From NCBI RefSeq assembly GCF_001425755.1, contig NZ_LMDH01000001.1, forward strand, positions 1,892,335-1,956,334: 64,000 nucleotides of DNA. The letters run 5' to 3'. Each line of letters starts with the position of its first letter. Position 1 is the stretch's first letter. Under the pieces are notes generated by a model, which worked only from the letters and a program-made list of their open reading frames with translations, was not told the origin of the DNA and made no database searches. This document shows positions 8,644 to 17,028 of the stretch, piece after piece. This DNA is from Aeromicrobium sp. Root344 (GTDB lineage Bacteria > Actinomycetota > Actinomycetes > Propionibacteriales > Nocardioidaceae). The position numbers and the translations under genes were made by a program.

Positions 8644-10311
8644 ATGACGACATCACCTGCACGCCGCGCTTGGTATCAACCTCCCCGTGGCGTTGGCGCA
8701 GTGGCGACGGCCGCGGTCGTCGCTCTGCTCCTGTCGGCGTGCTCAGGAGGCAGCGGCAGCGACGGCTCCGTCAAGGGTGCGGACAAGCTGGTCACGAGCC
8801 TCGCTCCGGCGAAGGCGGACGTCGCAGCCGTCAAGTGGAACCTCACCGCCGGTGAACCGACCACCCTCGACCCGGCCAATGCGGCTGACTACAGCTCCGG
8901 CCAGGTCGTGATGAACCTGTGTGATGCGCTCCTGACGATCGACGCCGATTACAACCTGAAGCCGAACCTTGCGACCTACAAGCAGGTGTCCGACACGCAG
9001 CTGGTGCTCAAGATCCGCGAGGGTGTCACCTTCTGGGACGGCAAGCCGCTGACTGCCGAGGATGTGGCATACAGCCTCAACCGAGCCTCGAAACCGGACA
9101 AGATCATCAGCTTCGCGTTCTTGAACGTGAAGTCGATCGTCGCCACAACCAGGGACGAGGTCACGATCGACTTCACCCAGCCTGACGCCATCTTCCTCAA
9201 GGCGCTCGCCAACATCACCGGCGTGGTCCTGGAGAAGGACTTCACAGAGAAGGCCGGCGACGCGATGGGCACCTCCGCGGGCGGACTGATGTGCAGCGGC
9301 CCGTTCAAGCTCGACGACTGGAAGGTCGGCAGCGAGATCAGGATCAGCCGCAATGACGACTACTGGAATGCCGAGCGGCGTCCGTTCGCGAAGTCGGTGA
9401 CGTTCTCCTTCGTCACAGACGGGACGGCCCTCGCCCAGGCGCTGAAGTCTGGTGAGATCGACGGTGCCTACGAGATCCCGGCTTCGGCCGTACCGGCCCT
9501 GCAGAAGGCGACATCAGGGCGAGTCACGTTCGGTCCGTCGATGCAAAGCCTGAACGTGTACGTGGCCAACCCGGGTGGCGTCCTCGCGGACCACAAGATC
9601 CGGCAGGCGCTCCAACGGATCGTCAATCGCGAAGCCCTCGCCAAAGCCGTCTTCCATGGGGCCGCCGTTCCGAACTACACCGCTCTCACGCCGGCGACAT
9701 GGCCGAACGACCAGAAGGACGTCTACCAGAAGGCGTATGACAAGATCGCGGCCAGCCGCAGCTATGACCCGGCGGCGGGCAAGAAGCTGATCTCGGACTC
9801 GGGCTACGACGGTTCGCCGCTCGTCCTGGCGATCAACGCGGGCGACGAGACCATGTCGCGGGCCGCTCAACTTCTGCAGCAGGATGCCAAGAAGGCCGGG
9901 CTGACGATCAAGATCAAGGCGCTGCAGCCGCTGATCTTCACCCAGGCCGGTTATGACGCGACCAAACGCAAGGGCATCGACCTGCTGATGTCGACGAGTT
10001 TCAACGGCACGCAGAACCCGCTCGAGCCGATGGGCTTCACGTACCTTCCCGGGCAGCCTTACAACTACACGAACTTGGACAATCCCGGAGTCACTGAGCT
10101 GCTGGCCACGGCCCGCAAGACTCTGGACGGAGACGCGCAGGCGCCGCTGGTGACCAAGGCTCAGGGGCTCGTCGAAGACGACTCCAGCATCATTCCGATC
10201 GTCTCGACCAACACGGTGACCTATCTCGCCAATGACTTCACGGGTGCCATCACGTCCTTCGCCTACTGGTCGATGCCGCAGATGGCGTTCGTCGGCGCCG
10301 CCAAGAAATAG
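8644..10311 (+). CDS. Extracellular substrate-binding lipoprotein, SBP family 5 (copy 2)
   Basis: Second family 5 receptor, 555 aa, the same length as copy 1 at 2205-3872. The signal ends in lipobox LSAC with Cys33. ATG 8644 is fixed by AAGGAG and by the signal peptide; an earlier in-frame start at 8596 overlaps the promoter. The VTFWDGKPLTAEDVAYSL segment and VNREALAKAVFHGAA match copy 1 closely. No second transporter core is in the window, so both receptors may feed the single permease/ATPase set at 1-2089, or another one to the left. Two receptors of one lineage suggest two related ligands. Confidence 0.9.
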   Translation: MTTSPARRAWYQPPRGVGAVATAAVVALLLSACSGGSGSDGSVKGADKLVTSLAPAKADVAAVKWNLTAGEPTTLDPANAADYSSGQVVMNLCDALLTIDADYNLKPNLATYKQVSDTQLVLKIREGVTFWDGKPLTAEDVAYSLNRASKPDKIISFAFLNVKSIVATTRDEVTIDFTQPDAIFLKALANITGVVLEKDFTEKAGDAMGTSAGGLMCSGPFKLDDWKVGSEIRISRNDDYWNAERRPFAKSVTFSFVTDGTALAQALKSGEIDGAYEIPASAVPALQKATSGRVTFGPSMQSLNVYVANPGGVLADHKIRQALQRIVNREALAKAVFHGAAVPNYTALTPATWPNDQKDVYQKAYDKIAASRSYDPAAGKKLISDSGYDGSPLVLAINAGDETMSRAAQLLQQDAKKAGLTIKIKALQPLIFTQAGYDATKRKGIDLLMSTSFNGTQNPLEPMGFTYLPGQPYNYTNLDNPGVTELLATARKTLDGDAQAPLVTKAQGLVEDDSSIIPIVSTNTVTYLANDFTGAITSFAYWSMPQMAFVGAAKK

Positions 10312-10382
10312 CAGCCACCGGGGCGGCACGGGCACAGGCGCGATCACTAGATAGAACAACCATTGTATAACCGAAGGACATC

Positions 10383-10868
10383 ATGGGAATTCTGACGGAC
10401 GATCTTTCCGAGGTGAAGACGGTCAGCGTCTCGCACCCCAGCGAAGCTCCTACTCTCGTCGGGCAGGAGTTCGTCACGCCGTGGTTCACGATGGACGAAG
10501 ACCGTGCGGACATGTTCGAGAAGGGCACGTATCTCGACAGCTACCCCCACCGCTACGGAGGCGACGACGCCTATGGCGATGACCTGGTGGAAGGCTTCCA
10601 CCTGCTCGGCATGTTCGACTTCCTGCTGAACCACAGCATCTGGTCAGAAGGGCCGTGGATCGCGTGGAACTACGGTGTGGACAAGGCTCGATTCGTGTCG
10701 GTCATCCGACGGTCCGACCCGTTTCGACTGAGAGGCACGATCGTTGACGTCGTCGATCGCGGGGCGCAAGGTCACCTCGTCGTCGTCGATGTGGTGGGTG
10801 AGGTGCGAGGCAGGGCCAAGCCCGGCTTCGTCGCGACCTCCCGTGCTCTCTGGACCACAGCCGGATGA
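10383..10868 (+). CDS. MaoC-like hot-dog fold protein
   Basis: A 161 aa single-domain protein resembling the MaoC/acyl dehydratase hot-dog family. The region LDSYPHRYGGDDAYGDDLVEGF corresponds to the hydratase motif that usually reads D-x-N-P-[LIV]-H followed by a glycine-rich turn and hGF; here Asp52 and His56 are retained but the spacing is one residue shorter and the Asn is Tyr. Catalysis as an enoyl-CoA hydratase is possible but uncertain. The stop overlaps the start of the CoA ligase gene (ATGA), so it probably acts on that ligase's thioester product. A GAAGGA ribosome binding site precedes ATG 10383. Confidence 0.65.
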   Translation: MGILTDDLSEVKTVSVSHPSEAPTLVGQEFVTPWFTMDEDRADMFEKGTYLDSYPHRYGGDDAYGDDLVEGFHLLGMFDFLLNHSIWSEGPWIAWNYGVDKARFVSVIRRSDPFRLRGTIVDVVDRGAQGHLVVVDVVGEVRGRAKPGFVATSRALWTTAG

Positions 10869-12529
10869 AGGTGGATGGGGCGACCTCTGCTTCGTTCACG
10901 ATCGACTATCGCGACCATCATCGCCGGGTGGCCAGGATGACCATGCCCGAGGCGCTCGACTTCGCCGGCGAGACATGGGCTGACAACCCGGCGCTGACAT
11001 TCCTCGAAGGAGGAGGGCCAGATCGTACGTGGGCACAGCTTCGCGAGGACGTGACGCGCGTTCGCTCAGGCTTGCAGGCTGCCGGGGTCCGCCACGGCGA
11101 CCGAGTGGGAGTGCTCTTGGACAATCAGCTCGAGTTCCCCGTCAGCTGGTTCGCCATCGCGGAGCTCGGTGCGGTCATTGTGCCGATGAACCCGAAGTAC
11201 ACGCGGCGCGAGATCGAGTTCGTCATGGGTGACGCCGGCGTCACCTGGCTCATCGCCGACGCCACGATGCTAGACAGCCTCAGCGTGGACGGAGCGCTGG
11301 GCGATGTCGCGCAGGCCAGGGTCGTCGTGGTGGGAGACGAAACTGACGAGGGTGACCGAGGCTGGCTGAGATTTGTCGACCTGCTCGGTCACGAGGAACT
11401 TCCAAGAACTCAGGTGCCCGGCGTCGACGACCTCGCCAACATCCAGTTCACGTCCGGTACGACGGGGCTGCCCAAGGGCTGCATGCTGACTCACCGTTAC
11501 TGGATCGCTGGAGGGGTCCAGTCGGCTGCACTGTTCGACGACCCGCAGCGGATCCTCGCCGACCATCCGTTCTACTACCTGCAGAACCAGGCGTACTTCA
11601 CGATGGCGCTTGCCGGTGGCGGCGCGCTTCACGTGACGCGCGGACTCAGTCGCCGCAAGTTCATGGGCTGGCTGGTCGATCAACGGATCGATTTTGCGTG
11701 GATCGACGACGGGATGCTGGACGTCCCGAGGAGTGAGCTGGACCGACAGCTCGTCCTCAAGAAGGCGCCGGTCGCGGCCCTGCCCGCGGAACTGCACGCT
11801 GAGCTGGAGTCGCGCTTCGACCTCGTCGCCCGAGACTGGTATGCGAGCACCGAGGTCGGCTCCGGCACGTTCGTCCCCTTCGATCGCACCGACCTCGTCG
11901 GCTCCGGCTCGATGGGCCTCGTCTTCCCCAACCGCGAGTCCAAGATCGTGGACGCGCAGCTCGAAGAGGTCGAGGCGGGTGTCGTCGGCGAGTTGTGCCT
12001 TCGGGGGGACGGGATGATGCAGGGCTACTACAACCGTCCTGAGACCAACGCGGAGCTGTTCCTTCCGGGTGGATGGTTCAGGACCGGGGATCTGGTCCGC
12101 AAGAACGCAGATGGGCTGCACTACTACCAAGGCAGGCTTCGCGACGTCATCCGCCGCAGCGGCGAGAGCATCGCGTCCGCCGAGGTCGAACAGCAGATCC
12201 TGACCATGCCGGAAGTCGCGGAGGTGGGCGTCGTCCCGGTGCCCGACCGCGAGCGTGGCGAGGACGTCAAGGCAATCGTGGTCCTCAAGCCCGGAGAGAG
12301 CGCGACGGCTGAACAGGTCGTGGACGGGGCCCTCAAAGGCCTCAGCTCGTTCAAGATCCCTCGATACGTCGAGTTTCGCGCCGAGCTCCCGATGACATCG
12401 AGCGGCAAGGTGCGCAAGGCGGCACTACGGGAGGAGGACCCCTTCAACGACAGCGTCATCGACGTCACCGGTCCCAACAAGAACAAGTACGTGAAGACCG
12501 CTGCCGAGAGAACCGGTCACGTGGAATGA
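10865..12529 (+). CDS. AMP-dependent acyl-CoA ligase (copy 1)
   Basis: Adenylate-forming enzyme, 554 aa, converting a carboxylic acid, ATP and CoA to an acyl-CoA. The P-loop FTSGTTGLPKG, the A5 motif WYASTEVG, the A7 motif GWFRTGDL, the hinge region GRLRDVIRRSGE and the C-terminal A10 motif SSGKVRKAALRE with the catalytic lysine are all present. It is translationally coupled to the MaoC-like gene. The closest families by eye are crotonobetaine/carnitine-CoA ligase-like and benzoate/long-chain ligases, but the acid cannot be named. A paralogue is at 13866-15506. Confidence 0.9.
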   Translation: MKVDGATSASFTIDYRDHHRRVARMTMPEALDFAGETWADNPALTFLEGGGPDRTWAQLREDVTRVRSGLQAAGVRHGDRVGVLLDNQLEFPVSWFAIAELGAVIVPMNPKYTRREIEFVMGDAGVTWLIADATMLDSLSVDGALGDVAQARVVVVGDETDEGDRGWLRFVDLLGHEELPRTQVPGVDDLANIQFTSGTTGLPKGCMLTHRYWIAGGVQSAALFDDPQRILADHPFYYLQNQAYFTMALAGGGALHVTRGLSRRKFMGWLVDQRIDFAWIDDGMLDVPRSELDRQLVLKKAPVAALPAELHAELESRFDLVARDWYASTEVGSGTFVPFDRTDLVGSGSMGLVFPNRESKIVDAQLEEVEAGVVGELCLRGDGMMQGYYNRPETNAELFLPGGWFRTGDLVRKNADGLHYYQGRLRDVIRRSGESIASAEVEQQILTMPEVAEVGVVPVPDRERGEDVKAIVVLKPGESATAEQVVDGALKGLSSFKIPRYVEFRAELPMTSSGKVRKAALREEDPFNDSVIDVTGPNKNKYVKTAAERTGHVE

Positions 12530-12541
12530 GAGCGAAGCACC

Positions 12542-12895
12542 ATGACGTTTGAGATTCTCAGCGGGCCGGACACAGCCATGCCCGCAGCCAAGCCGAAGCC
12601 CACCAGCGTTGACGGGCAGGCAGAGTCCTCGGTCAGTATCCCAGGACTACTGGCCGGCGAAGTCGGTCTGTGGGAATGCGACGAAGGTACGTTCAGCGCG
12701 GACCGATCGGCGTTCGCCGAGGTCTGCTACATCATCCAGGGCGAAGCGGTCATCGCGACCGACGGTACGTCGGATGATCGGACGGTGGCTGCCGGTTCGC
12801 TGTTCGTCCTGCCGCGAGGGTGGCGTGGAACTTGGACGATACACAAGCAGGTGCGGAAGGCATTCGTGCTGATCAGCGACGAGACTCCTGCCTGA
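12542..12895 (+). CDS. Small cupin protein, DUF861-like (copy 1)
   Basis: A 117 aa single-domain cupin of the type found in the (S)-ureidoglycine aminohydrolase and ethanolamine-utilisation groups. The segment VGLWECDEGTF, then FAEVCYIIQGEAVI and SLFVLPRGWRGTWTIH, follows the pattern of this subfamily, in which most classic cupin histidines are absent. It lies 12 bp after the ligase and closes the amidase operon. A related protein at 20253 follows the second FAD oxidase. Such stand-alone cupins often accompany amino acid or amine catabolism genes, sometimes as small-molecule binders; no reaction can be assigned. Confidence 0.75.
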   Translation: MTFEILSGPDTAMPAAKPKPTSVDGQAESSVSIPGLLAGEVGLWECDEGTFSADRSAFAEVCYIIQGEAVIATDGTSDDRTVAAGSLFVLPRGWRGTWTIHKQVRKAFVLISDETPA

Positions 12896-12949
12896 GTGCC
12901 TGGAGCAGAACCAGCGGGACCGCGAGCGAGTCGTGTCGTGAGGCACGTC

Positions 12950-12967
12950 GTATCGCATCCGTGATAC
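12950..12967. repeat. Inverted repeat GTATC-N8-GATAC upstream of tetR copy 2
   Basis: Perfect 5 bp arms around an 8 bp spacer, in the 136 bp gap between the cupin gene and the second TetR gene, with TACAAC immediately after it. The position fits an operator for autoregulation of the TetR gene. I found no convincing -35/-10 pair in this gap. Confidence 0.35.
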
Positions 12968-13031
12968 AACGGGTCGTGTGACCGTGCCGTCAGGCACTGA
13001 TCTGTCCCAATGGTGAGGAAGGTGGCGTGCG

Positions 13032-13682
13032 ATGCCCAGGTTTGTCGACCACGACGTCCGCAAGCGTGACATCGTGCGAGCGACCCTGGAGATCCTGGCC
13101 GAGTCCGGCACTGGTGGCCTGTCATTTCGAGCGGTCGCGGCTCGTCTTGGTGGCTCCACGACCTTGGTGACGCACTATTTTCCCAATCAGGACGCACTCT
13201 TTGCCGAGGTGGCATCGTCCTCGCTGGAGCAGTGGGTCGAGGAGATCGACGAACTCGACCAGCGGGGCAGGACGCCCGAGGAGCGCCTCCAGAACCTGCT
13301 GGTATGGCTCATGCCGGTCACCCCCCTCGGTCTCACCCAGGAGCGTGCACGCATCAACCTCCTCTCGTCCCAGCTGCTCGGCGTGGGGCACCGAACTGCT
13401 CTGGAGGAGTGGGACGTCAAGATCAGGTCCGTGTTGCGAAGCCACCTCGAGGAACTGGTGCCGCAGGCCGACGTCGAGCGAACCGTCGAGCTGTTGCGGG
13501 TCACCATCAGCGGCGTCGTGCTCACGGTGGTCGAGCACCCTGACTCATGGCCTGTCGAGCGCCAGCTCGCCATCGTCGAGCACCTCATGCTCTTGCTCGG
13601 GATCCCCCTTGCTGAGCAAGGGGTTGTCGTCGACCCTGTCAGTGCTCTCGAGCTCTCACCCCGGGCTGAGCCCCACGCGTAG
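13032..13682 (+). CDS. TetR/AcrR-family transcriptional regulator (copy 2)
   Basis: A 216 aa TetR regulator with helix-turn-helix about residues 8-50 (RKRDIVRATLEILAESG, then GGSTTLVTHYFPN as recognition helix). It shares recognition-helix residues and the distal WPVERQ motif with copy 1 at 6423. Because the recognition helices are alike, both may read related operators, and the GTTACGCAA cores at 7089, 13789 and 18742 are candidates. ATG 13032 begins the usual short basic arm (MPRFVDHDVRKR). The gene is followed by a 183 bp gap with the promoter of the second CoA ligase. Confidence 0.87.
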   Translation: MPRFVDHDVRKRDIVRATLEILAESGTGGLSFRAVAARLGGSTTLVTHYFPNQDALFAEVASSSLEQWVEEIDELDQRGRTPEERLQNLLVWLMPVTPLGLTQERARINLLSSQLLGVGHRTALEEWDVKIRSVLRSHLEELVPQADVERTVELLRVTISGVVLTVVEHPDSWPVERQLAIVEHLMLLLGIPLAEQGVVVDPVSALELSPRAEPHA

Positions 13683-13778
13683 CCGCGCCACCGGAAGCAA
13701 CTAGCGGGCGGTAGGCCGCGGGCTCAGTCGACGGTGATCGGCAGCGCCCCCTCAATGGCCGGTCGACCAACTTATTTG

Positions 13779-13818
13779 TACAACAGACGTTACGCAACGA
13801 GCGCGCATCCGCTACGGT
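13779..13818 (+). promoter_or_regulatory. Promoter/operator of CoA ligase copy 2
   Basis: TTACGC (13790-13795), 17 bp, TACGGT (13813-13818). The -35 lies inside GTTACGCAAC (13789-13798), preceded by TACAACA (13779-13785). The same layout, TACAACA then GTTACGCAA then a TANNNT box after 17 bp, is found at 18732-18771. A second AT-rich possibility, TTGATA, 16 bp, TAAAGT (about 13819-13846), lies just downstream. GGAGAG (13855-13860) precedes the GTG start. Confidence 0.5.
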
Positions 13819-13865
13819 TGATAAAACGTTCATTGTAAATAAAGTCGATCCATCGGAGAGCTCTC

Positions 13866-15506
13866 GTGACGACGTCCCCCAAAGTCGCCGTCGACAACGT
13901 CGTCTGCTGGCCCTCAGATCTTGCCGCGGCATGGTCCGCCTGCCCTCTTGAGCCTGTCACGCACGTACTCGGCCGGGCCATGCGATCCAGCCCCGATCAT
14001 GTGCCGCTGGTCTTCGAGGATGGCTTCGAGGTCACGTGCGGCCAGCTCCTGGCCGAGATCGAGCACTTGGCGGGGGTGCTGTCGGACATCGTTGGAGTAG
14101 GTGACCGGGTCGTGGTGGCGATCGGCAACCGCACCGAGTTCGTCATCGCCTTCCTGGCCATCGTCGCCAATCGAGGGGTGGCCGTGTGCCAGTCCCCAGA
14201 GCTCGGCCCGCACGAGGCCGCATTCGTTGTCGACGACTCGTCGTGCCGGACCGCACTCGTGGACGAAACGGCGCGAGCGGTCTTCGACGACCTGGCCGCA
14301 TCATCCGAGGTCCTCGAGGCGGTCCTGCCGGTGATCGGCGAGGAGCCGCGAGGGTTCCGGCACCTGTCTGCGGATGCCGTACCGCTGGACATCGTCACGG
14401 TTGACGCCTCGATGCATGACGTGGTCGACATCGGCTACACCTCCGGGACGACGGGCCTCCCGAAGGCGCTGGGCGAGACGCATCGAAGCATGCTGCGGTA
14501 CGTCGATGTCCATCTGCGGACTCACGCGGACCCATCCCAGCGGCTCATGTTTCCGCTCCAGCTGCACTACGGCGATCCGCTCACCGGTCTGTTCGCAGCC
14601 ATCGTCGGTGGCACCTCGATCGTCCTCGTACGTAAGTTCAGCGTGTCCCGGTTCTGGGAGGTGGCCCGGCGCACGGGGGCCTCCTCGATCTTCACGATCG
14701 GTTCGATCCCCGACATGTTGCTGAACAGCACACCTTCCCCAGACGATCGAGCGCACCAGGTTCGTGAGGCCGTCGCCGTCGCGGTTCCCCGCGCTCGCCA
14801 TGCGGAGCTGGAGCAGCGGTTCGGATTTCCCTGGCGGGAGGTCTACGGCTCGTCGGAGACCGGGCCCGCCATCGCGATGCCGGCCGAACACGGTCACCGG
14901 TTCGTCGGCACAGGCGCTCTTGGCATCCCTTATCCCGACGTCGAGGCCCGGCTGGTCGACGAGCGAGGCGAGGCGATTGTGGGCGCGGGACTCGGCGAGC
15001 TGCAGGTCCGAGGAGAAGTCGTCTTCTCGGGGTACGTGGGCCATCCGGAGGCCACCGCTGAGGTCATGGATGGAGACTGGCTTCGAACAGGGGACATCCT
15101 TCGTCGGGACGATCATGGCGTCTACTACTTCGAGGGCAGGAGCAAGGAGCTCATCCGCCGCAGCGGCATCAACGTCGCGCCGGCCGAGATCGAGTCGGTT
15201 CTTCGCCTGCACCCATCCGTCGAGGATGTCGCGGTGGTACCCGTCGCGGATGCCGTCATGGGTGAGGAGATCAAGGCGTACGTGAAGCTCGTCGAAGGTG
15301 CGGGGTGGGAGCCTGGCGAGCTTTCGGCGTTCGCGGCGGCGCGGCTGTCGCGCCAGAAGCTGCCACGCTACCTAGAGGAGCGGATGGAGCCGTTCCCACG
15401 CACGGAGACGCAACGCATTCCGAAGGCCAAGCTCATGGTGAACGGTGAACACCGAGTCGACTTGTGCTGGGACAGCCGAGCTGCGACTTCGAGCCCCGAA
15501 GGCTGA
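13866..15506 (+). CDS. AMP-dependent acyl-CoA ligase (copy 2)
   Basis: A 546 aa adenylate-forming ligase. The P-loop is YTSGTTGLPKA, then YGSSETGPA, WLRTGDI and SKELIRRSG, with a C-terminal QRIPKAK that keeps the catalytic lysine although the usual glycine of the GK motif is replaced. GTG 13866 is supported by GGAGAG six bases upstream. It is related to copy 1 at 10865 but has its own promoter and no MaoC partner; the downstream neighbour is a PPOX-family protein. Probably activates a different intermediate or the same acid under another control. Confidence 0.88.
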   Translation: MTTSPKVAVDNVVCWPSDLAAAWSACPLEPVTHVLGRAMRSSPDHVPLVFEDGFEVTCGQLLAEIEHLAGVLSDIVGVGDRVVVAIGNRTEFVIAFLAIVANRGVAVCQSPELGPHEAAFVVDDSSCRTALVDETARAVFDDLAASSEVLEAVLPVIGEEPRGFRHLSADAVPLDIVTVDASMHDVVDIGYTSGTTGLPKALGETHRSMLRYVDVHLRTHADPSQRLMFPLQLHYGDPLTGLFAAIVGGTSIVLVRKFSVSRFWEVARRTGASSIFTIGSIPDMLLNSTPSPDDRAHQVREAVAVAVPRARHAELEQRFGFPWREVYGSSETGPAIAMPAEHGHRFVGTGALGIPYPDVEARLVDERGEAIVGAGLGELQVRGEVVFSGYVGHPEATAEVMDGDWLRTGDILRRDDHGVYYFEGRSKELIRRSGINVAPAEIESVLRLHPSVEDVAVVPVADAVMGEEIKAYVKLVEGAGWEPGELSAFAAARLSRQKLPRYLEERMEPFPRTETQRIPKAKLMVNGEHRVDLCWDSRAATSSPEG

Positions 15507-15518
15507 GGACAGGCCACC

Positions 15519-15932
15519 ATGCCGCGAGCGCCGCTGCCTTTGTGGGCCGAACGCTATCTGACACAGCCGCGTGATGCCGTGCTCGCGACGATGCGGCGCG
15601 ATGGTGGTCCTGCTGCAGTGCCATGCTGGTACGGCTACTCGGAGGGTCAAGTCTTCCTGTCGATGGGTGGCCGGGCGAAGCGTCTGGAAAACATCAGACG
15701 AGATCCGCGAGTCGCGCTGAGCGTCCTGGCCAACGATCCACCTCGGCACCTCTCGCTCACCGGGCTCGCCATCGCCATTCGCGCTGACCCTGATCTGGAA
15801 GACATCGACGTCCTGTCCCAGCACTACCAGGGGTGCGAGTGGCACGAGCGCGGGTCAACGGAGATGACGACTGTGGTCGTCAAGGTGCACAGTTGGATTG
15901 CTTTCGGCTTCGACGAGATCGCCGACCACTGA
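15519..15932 (+). CDS. Pyridoxamine 5'-phosphate oxidase (PPOX) family protein
   Basis: A 137 aa split-barrel flavin or F420-binding protein. The N-terminal MPRAPLPLWAERYLTQPRDAVLATMRRDG followed by GGPAAVPCWYG and SMGGRAKRLENIRRDPRVALSVL is the typical PPOX class fold in actinomycetes, where many members use F420. It follows the ligase gene by 12 bp and is probably cotranscribed. The redox substrate is unknown. Identification of the fold is fairly secure, the cofactor is not. Confidence 0.75.
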   Translation: MPRAPLPLWAERYLTQPRDAVLATMRRDGGPAAVPCWYGYSEGQVFLSMGGRAKRLENIRRDPRVALSVLANDPPRHLSLTGLAIAIRADPDLEDIDVLSQHYQGCEWHERGSTEMTTVVVKVHSWIAFGFDEIADH

Positions 15933-15937
15933 GGTCA

Positions 15938-15951
15938 CCCCGCCATCGGGG
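15938..15951. terminator. Small hairpin between convergent genes
   Basis: CCCCG-CCAT-CGGGG forms a 5 bp GC stem with a 4 base loop in the 46 bp between the stops of two convergent genes (PPOX and quinone oxidoreductase). There is no T run on either side, so function as a terminator is inferred from position only. Confidence 0.35.
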
Positions 15952-15978
15952 AATGGATGTGTCTGCCGGTCCGCCTGC

Positions 15979-16947
15979 CTAGGGCTTGATGATGACGCGC
16001 CCGAATGCCTCGCGACTCTGAACCCGGCGGTGCGCCTGCGCCGCTTCGGAGAGAGCGAAGGTGCGGTCCAGCACGGCTGTGAATTCTCCCGAGAACACCC
16101 GGTCGAGCTGCTCGGCGATGATGGCAGTGGCGCGATCGTTGTCCCGTACCAGCTCCTCGACGAGATAGTAGCCGCGCAGGCTCGCGTTCTTCAGGAGCAG
16201 CGGGATGAGATCGGGGGCGGACTCGTCGCCGCCCATCGTCCCGATGAACACGACCGTCCCGCGGTATGCCACCGCGTCGATGCAAGCGGCCAAGGCGGGG
16301 CCGCCGACCGGGTCGATCGCGAGATCCACGCCCCTGCCATTGGTGATCCGCATGACTTCGGAGACGGTGTCGACCTTCGTGTAGTCGATGCCGTGGTCGA
16401 CGCCGTATCCGGAGAGTCGTTCCAGGCGTTCCGGCGAGGATGCCGTTGAGATCACCGTTGCCCCGGCCGCCTTCGCGAGCTGTATCGCCGCCAGGCCGAA
16501 CCCTCCGGAGCCGGCTTGGACGAGAACTGTCTGACCGGCCGTGAGCCCGCCGAACTCGAACAGAGTCTCGTGCGCAGTCCCGAACTCCACGGGAACGGCA
16601 GCGGCGGTGTCGAAGTCCATGCTTTCGGGAAGCACCCACGTCCAGCTCGAGTCAGCGACGGCGCGTTCGGCGTGGGATCCATTCAGCATGATTGCGGCGA
16701 CACGCTGCCCGATGGTGCGATCTGTGACGCCTGATCCGACTGCCTCGATCACGCCCGCGACCTGATAGCCCACCACGTGCTGAGGGGAAGGGACTTCATC
16801 GGCGGCGCGCGCGCGAACGTCGCCGCCTTGCAGCCCGATCGCGTGAACTTTCACGAGCACCTGATCTGGGCCGGGGACCGGATCGGCGACGGTCGCGTAT
16901 GTGAGAACGTCGGGCGTGCCGGGTGCGTCGTAGACAGCGGCTTTCAC
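15979..16947 (-). CDS. Zinc-independent quinone oxidoreductase / medium-chain dehydrogenase
   Basis: A 322 aa NADPH-dependent oxidoreductase of the quinone oxidoreductase branch of the MDR family. The N-terminal GroES-like part (MKAAVYDAPGTPDVLTY) lacks the structural zinc cysteines. The coenzyme motif VLVQAGSGGFGLAAIQLAKAAG is in the middle of the protein. It lies on the minus strand, followed downstream by the convergent PPOX gene and preceded by the CocE-type hydrolase gene 81 bp upstream, with which it may be cotranscribed. Typical substrates are quinones or alpha,beta-unsaturated carbonyls; in this context a role in reducing a pathway intermediate is possible. Confidence 0.85.
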   Translation of the reverse strand: MKAAVYDAPGTPDVLTYATVADPVPGPDQVLVKVHAIGLQGGDVRARAADEVPSPQHVVGYQVAGVIEAVGSGVTDRTIGQRVAAIMLNGSHAERAVADSSWTWVLPESMDFDTAAAVPVEFGTAHETLFEFGGLTAGQTVLVQAGSGGFGLAAIQLAKAAGATVISTASSPERLERLSGYGVDHGIDYTKVDTVSEVMRITNGRGVDLAIDPVGGPALAACIDAVAYRGTVVFIGTMGGDESAPDLIPLLLKNASLRGYYLVEELVRDNDRATAIIAEQLDRVFSGEFTAVLDRTFALSEAAQAHRRVQSREAFGRVIIKP

Positions 16948-17028
16948 GGGGACTCCTGGGTGTGTGCGGTTGGATGGCCAAGTTCAAAGTGGTTCGGGTG
17001 CTCGTCGGAGCGTTGGGCCGGTGTCGCA